From Dugong dugon (taxonomy: Eukaryota > Chordata > Mammalia > Sirenia > Dugongidae): 64,000 nucleotides of DNA. The DNA lies in assembly GCA_030035585.1 (NCBI GenBank), contig CM057469.1:62203501-62267500 (forward strand). The letters run 5' to 3'. The position numbers and the translations under genes were made by a program. The notes below the pieces were generated by a model, which did not search any database, was not told the origin of the DNA, and was given only the letters and a program-made list of their open reading frames with translations. Position 1 is the stretch's first letter. Every line of letters starts with the position of its first letter. Shown here in pieces: positions 1-10,645 of the stretch.

Positions 1-458
1 TGTAAAATTTTATATTCTTCTGAATATTCAAGCTGCAATTTTGTTTATACTATTTTCCCTATTTTTGTGTTTTCCAGTATCACATATTTTTGTTCCTTAA
101 TGTGTTATTCTTTCAATGAATGTAGAGAAAAGGCAGAAAGTGAAAAAGAGAGGATCCTGACAGCCAGGAGCACACTAAGGAGAAAAAAGGCTTTTGCCTC
201 CACCTCTGGAAAGCAACTCATGAGACTCAAATGAGAAATAAAAATGGTAACTTTTTTAATATCTAAAACAGTCTTACAAGTAAAAGTTGCTTTCTATTAC
301 AAAGAAATGATTGGTGGAACTGCATATTTATTTTTCTTTTTTAACACGCACAAACTAATTTTTAAGTAATTTTTACACGTGATTTCTTTTTTGAGGATTG
401 TAAAATGCAATACTTTTTAAATTCCATGTTACCCATTATTCATCTTTTGGGTCTTTAG
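1..458. other. Non-coding flank upstream of the first CCP exon
   Basis: AT-rich sequence with no CCP-type exon, RNA gene or recognisable repeat family. It ends in the T-rich acceptor tract (tttgggtctttag) of the exon starting at 459, so at least its right end should be intron of a CFHR-type gene. Confidence 0.5.
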
Positions 459-632
459 GACAGTGTTTTCCTTCGGTGGAAAATGGGAGTTCGTCATCTT
501 CAGGGCAAATACATCTGGAAGGTGACACTGTTCAAATTTTCTGTGACACGGGCTACAAGCTTGCAGATAATCAGAGCAGCATTACATGTATGGAAGATGA
601 CTGGTCCTCTCCTCCCAAATGCAGCCCTGCTG
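459..632 (+). CDS. CFHR-type CCP/sushi exon (second-module type of CFHR1/2/5, CCP7-like)
   Basis: Single open exon of 174 bases (58 codons) between an AG acceptor (457-458) and a GT donor (633-634, gtaagt), with phase-1 splice sites at both ends like every CFH-family module exon. The translation holds one complete CCP module: Cys1 in QCFPSVENG, Cys2 in FCDTGY, Cys3 in ITCME, then the conserved Trp (DDWSSPPKC) and Cys4. From memory of the family, the HLEGDTVQI stretch is characteristic of the second CCP of CFHR1, CFHR2 and CFHR5, itself related to CCP7 of factor H. In the family these modules form secreted plasma proteins that bind C3b and surfaces. No partner exon (signal peptide, CCP6-like or CCP18-20-like) follows within the next 10 kb. 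It is therefore either the last surviving exon of a degraded CFHR or an internal exon of a gene lying mostly to the left. It is intact, but its use is unproven. Confidence 0.8.
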
Positions 633-1002
633 GTAAGTAAAATACTGTCCTATAAGCACCAGGTGTGTTTTCGATTTTATAAAATCAAAGAAATAACTAT
701 ATTAAATATATGCATTACTGCTTTTCTTGTTTTTGTAACCTTTTCACTCTATGGTTCCAGTTGTCTAAGGAAGTATACAAATCTGTGGCTAGTCACTAGA
801 AAATCAATGTGTCTACTCTAATAAATTAAATACAGCTAATAATAGAAAACACTAGTCAAGAGTATAGTGAAAATCCTTGAATGATACTGTTTCAGTAACT
901 CAAATTCAATGTGTATAGTGAAATTACGCAAAATAAGACTAAAGATAAAATTTTAAATAAAAGTCATAGTTAAAATATCATTTGTCATACGTGTTTATTA
1001 AA
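633..1002. other. Intron-like sequence after the first CCP exon
   Basis: AT-rich, without coding signal or recognised repeat. Confidence 0.4.
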
Positions 1003-1158
1003 AAATCCGTTGCCGTCGAGTTGATTCCGACTCATAGCTACGCTATAGGACAGAGTAGAACTGCTCCTTAGGGTTTCCGAGGAGCGGTTGGTGGATTGGA
1101 ACTGCTGACCTTCTTGGTTAGCAGCCAAACGCTTAACGACTGCACAACCAGGACCCCT
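1003..1158 (-). mobile_element. AfroSINE, CpG-preserved copy
   Basis: Reads on the + strand as the complement of an AfroSINE: tail (ccgttgccgtcgagttgat) through 'ggacagagtagaactgc' to the tRNA-like head ending 'ccaggacccc'. Unlike other copies in the window it keeps many CpG dinucleotides (gccgtcgag, ttccgactc, ctacgctat, aaacgcttaacgac). This fits a young insertion or a position in the unmethylated domain that starts immediately to its right. Confidence 0.85.
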
Positions 1159-1179
1159 AAGAGTCGTATGAGTTTTGAT

Positions 1180-3045
1180 TCGTGACAATCCCCTCCCGGC
1201 CCCGCCCCGACCTCCCAAACCAACACCGCACACATCCCCGAAGGGCGCCTCCGGCCAACCAGAAGAGACAACAGAACCAGACTCCAGAAAGGTCGGAAGG
1301 ATTCATGGACCGGGGCCCGTCCGCACCCAGCCCCAGAGGGGCGAGCTGGACGCGTGCACCATTCCGGGGAGGAGAGTCCATTCCGGGAGAGCAGCCTTCG
1401 GCTCCACGTCCCCAGCGGGCGGTGGCCGCAGCGGGAGCGGAGCGATGGGTCGCCGGCGGCCGGTGAAGCGATACACACTGGGGTGCGGCCTCGGATCAGA
1501 AGCCCCATGGACGACGAGACGTGGGCGGGCGGCGAAGTGGGGGGCGGGGGGGTAGTCGGACCTCACCAACCCACTACGGTCACGGAAACTCACGGACCCT
1601 TCGGGCAATCATCGCGTGCTCGACTGCCGCACACCACCGACCAACCCGGCGCGCGCGAGGCCTAGGCCCAGTCCGAGGGCACAACGCCGGGGACACCATC
1701 AGCCGGAGCGACACTCAACATGGAGAGGCCGGCTTCGGTCCCGGACCGGGGGCCAAGTGGCACGACCGGTCGGACGACGGGAGATCGACAACGGCGAGGA
1801 GGCTGTGGCGCGCGGAAAGGCCAGCGGGCGCTGCCGGGGCGGGGGCGCGGGCGCGGGCAATCCTTGAACGCAGTCGCGGGGAAAACGAACACGTGGTCTT
1901 ATCGGCAGAGCATCCAGCACAAGGGCGGTCCTGTGACGGCTGAACGCCAGCTGGCCTCGGCAACGCTGAAAACCTCCCACGGCGCGGCCCCGCCACCAAG
2001 GTCACAGAAGCCCCCGCGCGACTTCAAACGCAGCCGGCAGCACCCCACCCACGCTGCGGAGAGGGCCCCTCGTACGTCCATCCATCCAGTCCAGGGGCTC
2101 ACCCCGCGCGGGTGCCAGCAGCGACGGGACGTGAGCGGGCGGAAAGCTGCACGACGGCGTGGGGGACGGGGGGAGAGGTTGGGGCGGGCCCCGGCCCCCC
2201 GCCACCAGGTGCGCGACAGGGGAACCACGCGCACGCGGCCCCATCGCTGGACGCCAGCCGGGCACGGCGAGACCCTCCCTGGACTCCGAGGGGGAAGGCG
2301 TGGGCCGCGGTAGGCGAAGAGCGGCGCGTGGTGCCACTGGGTGCCGGCGGACCCCTCCTGGGAAGGAGGGGGCTCCGCCTACAAGCCATGATCGGTGGCT
2401 ACGCGCAAGAGTAGGGGCAGCGGTTGGGGATCCTATCCTGTACCCCAAGGCACCCCCGGGAATCGCTAGAGGAGGCCTTCTCACCCGGGACCGGCGGTCC
2501 CCACCCATCGGCCCCCGTCTGGCCCTGCAGGGCCCTCAGTGACGCCAAGGTAGTGGGGGTGAGGGGAATCTGCGGTATTGGTAAGCGTTGGCGAGGGAAA
2601 GGATCGCGAGCGTTCGCGGCCGGGACCGAAGCCTGCCGCCTCAGGCTCACCAGTTTGCCTCATCCATGCTTTTGTGCCCCGTTTAGTACCGTGTCCACCC
2701 TTCACTTATGCAGCGGGGGAACAGAGTACTGCAGCAGCAACCGAAGGCCCGGGAAGGTTGCACCTATTTTTCTTTCCACTGGAGCCAGATTTGGTGAAAC
2801 GCAGGGCCTCGCGGGTACGCGGCGCGCGCGAACTTTGGAAAACGACGGTACACGCGGCGCGTGCGGTTTATGTCAAAAAGAGTAGCTTATCCAGCGAGGC
2901 CCAGCATTCCCGGACTCCTCTGTAGAGGGGTCCGCACTGTCGGGCGGCCTGCGGGGATACCTACCTACAACAGATCTCTGGCGCCCATCCGCAAATACGC
3001 GATCAGAGCCACCCACCCCGTCCCTCACCGAGGGCGACTTCATGT
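1180..3045. promoter_or_regulatory. CpG-island-like GC-rich block of about 1.9 kb
   Basis: Abrupt change from AT-rich flanks to dense G+C with undepleted CpG throughout, including several GC boxes (ccccgcccc near 1200, ggggcgggg near 1840, ggggcgggcc near 2178). It carries a textbook G-quadruplex pattern at 1836-1857 (four G-runs with loops of one to three bases). Open frames run on both strands but overlap one another, as expected by chance in stop-poor GC-rich DNA, and none shows a recognisable domain. The block is bracketed by two AfroSINE pieces in the same orientation. Unmethylated CpG islands usually mark promoters, but no downstream gene start is seen. Other options are a transposed promoter, rDNA-spacer-like sequence or a GC-rich LTR. 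Confidence 0.55.
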
Positions 3046-3106
3046 AGCACCAACCGAGCGCTGGTGGATTCGAACTGCAAACCTTTTGGCTAGCAGCAGA
3101 TCCCCT
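3040..3106 (-). mobile_element. AfroSINE fragment
   Basis: Partial copy covering 'gctggtggattcgaactgc' and 'ccttttggctagcagc', the complement of the tRNA-like part. It closes the CpG-rich block on the right. Confidence 0.7.
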
Positions 3107-3638
3107 TCAGTTCTAATTTACAGTGATTCAAATTTAAAGACTATTCTTTACGTAAATACTTAAATTGAGTAGCAGAAAATAACTACTACAATTTCAGAAT
3201 TGTCTTTTAGAATTACGGAAGAAACAATATAGTTATGAATAGAAATACTAGAAGTATGAAAAAGAAAAGGAGAAGAGAGCAGTGCTAAATGATAATAAAT
3301 AGGACAGTGTGATGGACGTGATGATAGGCACACCAGAAGCAACTGAGAGGGAGGCAAGATTATAAGAACTCATTTGCCAAAATACAGAACTCCATTAGGC
3401 TTAATTTGAGCAATATCTAACACTGACATGTTTTGCTAATTAAAAGAAAAACTTATGTGTGTACTCATATATCTAATTGTTACTAGTATGTTTTCCTCTT
3501 AGCAATGGAGAACTATGATACTAATCAATATGGGAGAACATGGTAAAATTTATTTTTCAGAATGCTCACTTTGTCAGAGTGGCGATGGATTGGAATGAAA
3601 TTAAGGAGCCAAGTTTAGAGACCACTGCAACAGGAGCA
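3107..3638. other. Unassigned AT-rich sequence
   Basis: No exon or repeat family recognised. Confidence 0.3.
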
Positions 3639-3840
3639 GCATCCCTGGGTGGAGTAAAGGGTTACTACACTTGGATACTAACCAGAAGGTTATAGGTTAG
3701 AGTCCACCCAGAAGTGCCTTGGAAGAAAGGCCTGGTGATGTACTTATGAAAAATCAGCCATTGAAAGCCCTATGGAGCATAATTCTATTCTGACACACAT
3801 GAGGTAGCCATAAGTCATAGCTGACTCCACTGGCAACTGG
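3639..3840 (+). mobile_element. AfroSINE ('ccctgggtgg' subtype)
   Basis: Head 'catccctgggtggagtaaag', middle 'ccttggaagaaaggcctgg' and 'aaaatcagccattgaaa', tail 'gctgactccactggcaactgg'. Confidence 0.8.
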
Positions 3841-3874
3841 TATCATTATATTAAACTTCTGCTATGTCTTAAAA

Positions 3875-4032
3875 AGGAAACCCTTGTGGTACAGTGGTTA
3901 AGAGCTATGGCTGCTAACTAAAAGGTCAACAGTCCCATCCACCAGCTGTTCCTTGGAAACTCTATGGGGCACTTCTACTCTGTTCTATAGGGTTGCTATG
4001 AGTTGGAATCAACTCCATGGGATACAACAACC
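3875..4032 (+). mobile_element. AfroSINE
   Basis: Begins 'aaacccttgtggtacagtgg', then 'gctgctaactaaaaggtc', and ends 'gagttggaatcaactccatg'. Confidence 0.85.
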
Positions 4033-4046
4033 ACAACTCCTGCCCT

Positions 4047-4147
4047 GAACCCAAAAACTGAACCCGTTGCCATCAAGCAGCTGGTGGATTTGAACCACCA
4101 ACCTTTTGGTTAGCAGCCTGATCTCTAAACCACGGTGCCACCAGGGC
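4047..4147 (-). mobile_element. AfroSINE, internally deleted
   Basis: Tail 'aacccgttgccatcaagcag' joins directly to 'ctggtggatttgaacc', so the 'ggacagagtagaac' middle of other copies is missing. It ends 'gtgccaccagggcagg'. It lies 15 bases from a copy in the opposite orientation, so the pair could form an inverted repeat. Confidence 0.75.
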
Positions 4148-5369
4148 AGGAGTGGGGGGGGGGGGTATAAAAAATTAACTTTCTGCTTGACTCTGCTGAA
4201 GTTGGGTGGTGGTGTGGCTTTTTCACTGGTGTTTGGCTAGAATAGGGTGAATGCTAACACAAAAGTTTTCTGTTATTAGTCGGCCCTTTTCCTCATCCGT
4301 TGACTAGGGGAATGAGTTTTCTTCTAACTTTTCTTTCTGAGCTTCTTGGAGGCTCCAATTTGAAGACTTCTGCTCCACCCTGTCCAGGACGTAGCGGAGG
4401 CAATAAGGAGATCCAGAGGTGCCTAAGCAGTCTTCCCCCTGCTTTCCTCCTTTCAGAGTCTTCTTATGCTTCTTTGTTGTGTTAGGTGCATGGTTTTTAG
4501 TTGTGAGAGAAAGGACCTGGGAGGAATGGAGGTATTCCATCTAGGCTTCGATAAGTTCTTACAAAGTTGTAAAACACTTTCTCAGTGTTTCTAATGTTTT
4601 AAATTACTGCTTGCCATATGAAATGGTTTTAGTATTTCTAAATTTACCCATGAATTTATAACCAACAGCAAGAGAATTCTTAATGTTCTAACAACGTTTT
4701 AAATGTCAAGAAAATAACATTTTTCCCATGGATTTTAAATTTCTTTGCATAATTTTAGCTTGAACCATTATTTTTATGGTCCCACACTACCATACATAGA
4801 GAGGACTGCCTATAATGAAATCCATTTTGGTAGGCATTTAATTTTGTAATGGATCAACTTTATCCTTTAAAGGCTTATTTTTAAGCTTTGTTAAAGCTGG
4901 CTTTAGGAGTCTTTACTCCAGGATGAGTTTTTTCAGAATACTAATAAGGCCACTTCTGTAATTTCTGCTCATGATATGGGTGTTCAAAGGGGTCTTTCCT
5001 TTCTGACTGGTCAAATGTGCACGTCTCCCTGTTTTGTGTGTTTTCTGGAAATTGATGACGTTATTGTTCTCTGGTAGTTACTCTCTGCCCGTATTTTCAT
5101 GGAGGTTTGCCCCGTGCATTTATAGCACGTTAGTGTTCATTCAGACTCCACAGGCTTGCAAAGCAGATTTGTAGAGAATTTTCACTCTATAGTTTCTTCT
5201 TCTTTGTCTATCTTGGAAATTCTAGTAACCTCAGCTTGTTTGTACACTGATTTTTATTTCTTCTATTGAGCAAGACTGCCATTCTCTGCCTGGGTTCTTC
5301 ATTCCTGTAGTCTTGTCTGGAAAATGTCTCCAAGCTTGAAACCAATTTGATCAACAGGCTCACCTCATT
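4148..5369. other. Unassigned non-coding sequence
   Basis: Contains a G10 run near 4155 and otherwise ordinary AT-rich DNA. The short open frames here show no recognisable domain. Nothing assignable seen. Confidence 0.3.
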
Positions 5370-6074
5370 TGTCTCTTTCGCTCTGGGATAATAGTGTCAA
5401 ATAAAAACAAATCCAGACTTAGATAAAGAGGCACTTTATTCAGAAAGAATATTGCAATAGGGAGATTTCTCTGATCTCAGAAGTTTTCAAGCATCTCAAA
5501 ATTAAACAGAAAAAAAAATACTTCTTTTATAGGGGAGGAGTGAAAAGAGCTAGCAGGAACTTTGTGGAGGAGAGGGCATGGTTTGGTGGTGTGCACCTGC
5601 CAAAATCAGAGTGCTTCAACAGGAAAAGTTTCTCTTTGTGATTGGCTGGTTCTCAGAATTAGCTATCAAGGGAGAGTGTTCTGCACATTAGTGATTTAGT
5701 GCTTGTTTACACTTGGAGGTAAGCCAAATTTTAGGGGTTTTTGGAGAGGAGAGGAGTCCCTGGGTGGTGCAAATGATTGATGTACTCAGCTGCTAACTGA
5801 AAGGCTGCAGGTTTGAGTCCACTCAGAGATGCCTTGGAAGTATGGCCTGGTGATCAACTTTTGAAAAATCAGCCATTGGTAACTCTATAGAGCACAATTC
5901 TGCTCTTGACACACATGTATTGCTGTGAGTCAGAGTTGACCCAGTGTCAACTTTTTGGGTGGAAAGGAGAGAAGCTTGACTGAAGTTTGGTCAAGACAAA
6001 ACAAGAGAATAAGAAATGGGCAATTGTGCACATATAGGCAGTAGTCAGGCGTTGCCTGATTTCCAATGCCTGAC
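5370..6074 (-). mobile_element. Probable retroviral LTR, split by an AfroSINE
   Basis: On the minus strand the segment starts TGTCAGGCATT and contains 'ctgaataaagtgcctc', a polyadenylation-signal arrangement typical of endogenous retrovirus LTRs. The candidate end lies near 5370. No matching 5-base target duplication was found, so the left boundary is tentative. The AfroSINE at 5753-5963 interrupts it. Confidence 0.4.
5753..5963 (+). mobile_element. AfroSINE ('ccctgggtggtgc' subtype)
   Basis: Head 'gtccctgggtggtgcaaatg', middle 'gccttggaagtatggcctgg', tail 'gtcagagttgacccagtgtc'. Confidence 0.85.
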
Positions 6075-6254
6075 AGAGGTTATTTTCATATATTTGGTTC
6101 CGTTTCCACATTATTTATGGCTGGAACTTTCTTTTTCTTGATTATTCTTGCCTGATACTAAACAATTTTATTACCAGTCTTCAAATAATTATCTTTGTTA
6201 ATTTTCTCTACACTTTGCTATTTAATGTCTGCTCATACATATATATATTAGTTA

Positions 6255-7689
6255 GGCTTTTCTTTCTTTTTTTTACATAATATTTTATCATTTTCGGTGA
6301 AAGTTTAGCAGTAAATTAAGATCCCATTTGACAATTTCTATAGAAATTGTTCCGTGACATTAGTTACATTTTTCACAATGTGTCAATGTTCTCTTCAGTT
6401 GCGTTCTGGTTGTTCCGTTTCCAGTTCTCCAGTTTCCCTGCCCCTTTATATTCTCATCTTTGCCTTAGAGTAATTGTTGACCTTTTGATCTCATGTAGAT
6501 GGTTTTTTAATGGAGCATCATTCTCATGGGTAATAGCCTTTATTTTGTGTGCCAATTTGTTATTTTATGAAAAGATGACATTAGGTGATAGTTTCAGTTC
6601 AAGGTTTAAAGAATGTCTCAGGGCAATAGCCTCCGGGAGTCCTCTGGTCTCAACTAATCCAGTAAGTCTGGACTTTGTAAGAATGTGAGTTCTGTCCTGC
6701 ATTTTTCTCCCGTTCTATCAGCGTCCATCTATTGTGGTCTTGATCAGAACAGTCAGTAGAGGTAACCAGGCATAATCTAGTTCTTCTGGTCTCAGGGTAC
6801 GTGAGGCTATGGCTTTTGTAGCCTTTTAGCCCTGTAGACTAGTTGCTTCTCTGAGACTTTGGATTCCTTCTTTCTTTTGCTCCTGATGAGCAGAGACCAA
6901 CAGTGGTATCTCAGATGACTTCTCACAGGCTTTTGAGACTCAGACGCTACTCATCTCACTAGGATGCACAACATGAGCTTTGTGAACTATATTATGCCAA
7001 TTGAATGACTTATCCCATCAGACTAAGGGTCTAAGCCTTCAAACTCAGAAAACCAATCTTGCAAGATGTTTGGTTATGTCTGAGAAGTATCTGTAACTGT
7101 CCTCTATGAATATATATGCATGCACACACATATCTGTAAATACATGTACATGTAGATGCTTCTATCTGTGCACATATATGTACACACCTGCCCTTACCTG
7201 TACACATATATGCCTATACGTGTACATATGTGACCACACACTCATTTTTGGTTATTGTTGGTGTTGTTGCAAAATTATATATCTCATTTTCTTTAGCACA
7301 AACATCCTTTTCTTTTATGCACTTCTTGGTGGCACCATTACTTTGGTCAAAGTGTGCTTATTACACCCACATTCTGTGCTACTTTTCCCATCACCAAGAA
7401 TAACAAGTATCTATGATGTAGAGATTGATTTCCATTCCTCCCTGCCCCAACTCTGGTAACCACCAGTGAACATTGGTCTCTGTATATGAATTTATTCTTG
7501 TCTTCTTAAAGAAGTGGGGTCAAACAATATTAATCCTTGTGTGACTGACTTATTTCACTGAGCATTATGTCCTCCAGATCCATCCATGTTATATGTTTTG
7601 TGGACTCCTCATTGCTTTTTATGGTTGCATAGTATTCCATTGTGTATATGTACCACATTTTGCTTATCCAGTCATTCACCGAAAGGCAC
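6255..7689 (-). mobile_element. L1 3' region, minus strand, left part
   Basis: Starts with a T-rich tract (complement of a poly-A tail). It shares segments with the block at 45.4-46.4 kb, for example 'tctagttcttctggtctcagg'. It ends with the 'tatggttgcatagtattcc' and 'tgtgtatatgtaccacattt' strings characteristic of L1 3' ends. It is interrupted at 7690 by a solo LTR and resumes after 8208. A low-complexity acatat-rich patch lies at 7105-7230. Confidence 0.65.
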
Positions 7690-8208
7690 TATCTTAGTTA
7701 CCTAGTACTGCTTAACAGAAATACTACAAGTGGATGGCTTTAACAAACAAGTTTATTCTCTCACAGCCTAGTAGGCTAGAAATCTGAATTCAGAGCACTA
7801 GCTCCAGGGGAAGACTTTCTGTCTCTGTCAGCTCTGGAGGAAGATCCTTGTCATAGATCTTTTCTTGGTCTCTGAGCTTCTCTGTGCAGAAACCTTGGGT
7901 CCAAAGGACACACTCTGCTCCTGGCACTGCTTTCTTTGTGGTATGAGGTCCCCCTGCCTCTCTACTTGCTTATCCCTTTTATTTCCCAAAGAGATTGACT
8001 TAAGACACAGCATAATCTTATATCTTGAGTCCTGCCTCATTAACATAACGTCCACTAAACCTGTCTCATTAATATCATAGAGGTAGGATTTACAACACAT
8101 AGGAAATCACATTCGGATGACAAAATGGTGGATAGTCACACGGTACTGAGAATCATGGCCTAGCCAAGTTGACACACATTTTGGGGGGACACAGTTCAAT
8201 CCATGACA
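7690..8208 (-). mobile_element. MaLR-like solo LTR with 5-base target duplication
   Basis: 519 bases flanked by the direct repeat GGCAC (7685-7689 and 8209-8213). On the minus strand it begins TGTCATGGATTGAACTG and ends near AACTAAGATA, close to the TG...CA form of ERVL-MaLR (MLT1-type) LTRs, which make 5-base duplications. Two further copies lie at 11774-12290 and 36071-36584. It sits inside an L1, so it is younger than that L1. Confidence 0.75.
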
Positions 8209-8290
8209 GGCACTTGGGCTGTTTCCATTATAATGCTTCAATGAACATAGGTGTGCATATGTCTGCCTGTGTCTCTTTTATTAACTGTTT
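8209..8290 (-). mobile_element. L1 3' region, minus strand, right part
   Basis: Continuation of the L1 interrupted at 7690: 'tgggctgtttccattataat' and 'gcttcaatgaacataggtgt' follow on from the sequence left of the LTR in the usual L1 order. Confidence 0.6.
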
Positions 8291-8982
8291 TAATTACCAA
8301 ATAGGAATACAGCCTGATCTGATCTAATAGTCAAAGTATTAGAGATTAGGAAATCTAAAGCTCATTTTACTCTCCTTCTGGATTCTAGTTACTACAAATG
8401 TATACAAGGATCACTGTGTAAATGGAGGTTAGAATTGCCACTTGGTTAATGAACAGATATTTATCCAATAACCAGCCAACTGCAGGAATCTCTGGTAAAA
8501 GCTGAAGTAGAGAACATGATGTAGATGTATCTCCCTGCTTACCTGCAAAGGGAGATTTGTTGTGGTCTTAGTCTTACAGAAAAGAGGCAGAAATAAAAAA
8601 TAAGGGAGAGCTCTGCCCTTTCTTACTCATCCATAAAACAAACAGTGAAAAGGCGAAAACTGTAGATCCTGTTTTCGCGTTTGAGCTAGTAACCCCAGTC
8701 TCTGTTCATCATGGAAATAAAAGAATAAAAGACCAATCAGAGTCTTTCCTAGTCCCACAGTGAGAAGTGGGGAGAGAGAAGCAAAGTGATCACGCAAACA
8801 ATCCTGTTTCAAAAAGAGAATGGAAGACTTTTCATCTGTAGAAGTGAGGGGAAGGGATAAATGCTTCATTTAGAGATGCTCTAGAGTACATCTACATCAG
8901 AATCAATTGAGGTGCTTATTAACTGAAATTCATGGCTACTAAAGGAGACCTATTTTATCAGCATCTCTGAAGGTGAGGGGAT
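8291..8982. other. Unassigned sequence, possible MER5-type hAT fragment at its end
   Basis: No coding signal. At 8885-8975 'catctacatcagaatcaatt' and 'cagcatctctgaagg' weakly resemble a MER5-type non-autonomous hAT element. The rest is unassigned. Confidence 0.3.
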
Positions 8983-9182
8983 AAACCCACTGCCTTGGAG
9001 TTGATTCCAACTCATAGTGATCCTTTAGGACAGAGTAGAACTGTCCCACAGGGTTTCCAAGGCTGTAATCTTTACGGAAACGGACTGCCACATATTTCTG
9101 CAACGGAATGGCTGGTGACTTTGAACCACTGACCTTTTAATGAGCAGCCAAGCGCTTAACCACTGTGCCAGCATGTCTCCTT
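8983..9182 (-). mobile_element. AfroSINE, long subtype
   Basis: Complement copy with the extra internal segment 'gctgtaatctttacgg' to 'actgccacatatttctgc', also present in the copy at 61123-61320. Confidence 0.85.
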
Positions 9183-9648
9183 GGAGGTGAGAGGATAATA
9201 CCTGAAATTCACATTTTAGCACCCCAATGCTAAATAAAAAGCAGGCCGGTCATTCTACTGTAAAATAAAGTTGCTTTAGGGAAGTTGGAAAATGTTAACT
9301 AAAATCAAAAGAAGTACTCAAATTATTTTGAACATTGATGTTGGAGTGGGTAAAAATCTTATGGATTATTTCTCTATTGAAGTTAATGTAATAATAAAAG
9401 TTGACTTTACACATTTTAGCAATACAGTGTTACATTAGTCTGGGGCACAAATGGTAATTTGCATATGATTATCCCGAGTTTTATATTTTGCAATTACTTT
9501 GGAGACACTTGTTTGTTACTATAAAAATACAGAAATTGACATACTATTTTTTTTTTTTTGTTACTTAGCTGCATGTCTCTCTTGTAGATAGGTATATCAA
9601 ATGCTTCTAAAAGAAACAAGTAATTTGTTCCAATCTCATCTTGCTTGT
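9183..9648. other. Unassigned AT-rich sequence
   Basis: Nothing assignable except a T13 run near 9548. Confidence 0.3.
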
Positions 9649-9702
9649 GAACACACACGTGTGTGTATATATATATATGTATATATATGTGTGTGTATGT
9701 TG
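9649..9702. repeat. (CA/TG)n-(TA)n microsatellite
   Basis: Composite simple repeat: acacacac, gtgtgtgt, then alternating atat and gtgt runs. Confidence 0.9.
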
Positions 9703-10322
9703 TTGTAATTGTTGTTAGGTGCTGTTGGGTTGGTTCTGACTCATAGCGACCCAGTGTACAACAGAACGAAACACTGCCCAGTCTTTGGCTGTCCTCACAA
9801 TCGTTCTTATGCTTGAGCCCATTGTTGCAGCCACTGCGTCAGTCCATCTCCTTGAGGGTCTTCTTCTTTTTCGCTGACCCTCTACATTACCAAGCATGAT
9901 GTCTTTCTCCAGGGACTGATCACTCCTGATAACATATTCGAAGTACGTGAGACATAGTCTCCCCATACTTGATTCTAAGGAGCATTCTGGTTGTACTTCC
10001 AAGACAGATTTATTCATTCTTTTGCCAGTCCACGGTATATTCAATATTCTTCTCTAACACCACAGTTAAAAGGTGTCAGTTCTTCTTCAGTCTTCCTTAT
10101 TCATCACCCTCCTTTTGCATGGATATGAGATGATTGAAAACATCATGGCTTGGGTCAGGTGCACCTTAGTCTTCAAGGTGACATCTTTGCTTTTCAGCAC
10201 TTAAAAGAGATCTTTTGCAGGAGGTTTGCCCAATGCAATGAGTCTTTTGATTTCTTGATTGCTGCTTCCTTGAGTGTTGATTATGGATCCAAGTAACCTG
10301 AAATCCTCGACAACTTCAAGGA
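9703..10322 (-). mobile_element. RTE-type LINE, 3' fragment
   Basis: The minus strand encodes the C-terminal end of an RTE (BovB-related) ORF2, in which 'SLEKDIMLG', 'EGQRKRRRPSRRW' and 'TDAVAAT' are visible. The 3' end (+ strand 'gttgttaggtgctgttggg') resembles the AfroSINE tail. 5'-truncated, and bounded on its upstream side by an AfroSINE. Confidence 0.85.
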
Positions 10323-10345
10323 TGTATGTGTATGTATATATTATA

Positions 10346-10560
10346 GGAGACCTGGTGGTGCAATGCTTAAGCTCTTGGCTGCTCACCAAAAGGTCAGTGG
10401 TTCAAACCCACCAGCCACTCCACTGGAGAAAAGACCTGGCAATGTTCTCTTGTAAAGATTATAGCCTAGGAAACCCTATGGGGCAGTTCTACTCTGTCCT
10501 ATAGGTTCATATGAGTGGGATGTGAGTTGATATGAGTGGGAATTGACTCAAAGGTACACA
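10346..10560 (+). mobile_element. AfroSINE, long subtype
   Basis: Head 'ggagacctggtggtgcaatg', internal 'tgtaaagattatagcc', then 'ggcagttctactctgtcc', and a slightly rearranged tail with 'gtgggatgtgagttgatatg' duplicated. Confidence 0.85.
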
Positions 10561-10600
10561 ATAACAACAACACACACACTCACGCACACGTTTTTCATGT
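10561..10600. repeat. CA-rich simple repeat at SINE tail
   Basis: 'ataacaacaacacacacact' followed by cacgcacac. Confidence 0.7.
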
Positions 10601-10645
10601 AAAGTTTTCCACTCATGTTAGAAAAAGTTGTATTTATTTTTTCAG

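Noticed and set aside
1003..1158. tRNA-like sequence at SINE heads (here and in other AfroSINE copies)
   Set aside because: They are SINE parts derived from a tRNA, not complete tRNA genes.
1175..2925. Many overlapping open frames on both strands of the CpG-rich block (up to 197 codons)
   Set aside because: They overlap on both strands in several frames, show Arg/Gly/Pro/Ala bias from composition alone and no domain, so they are stop-poor GC-rich artefacts.
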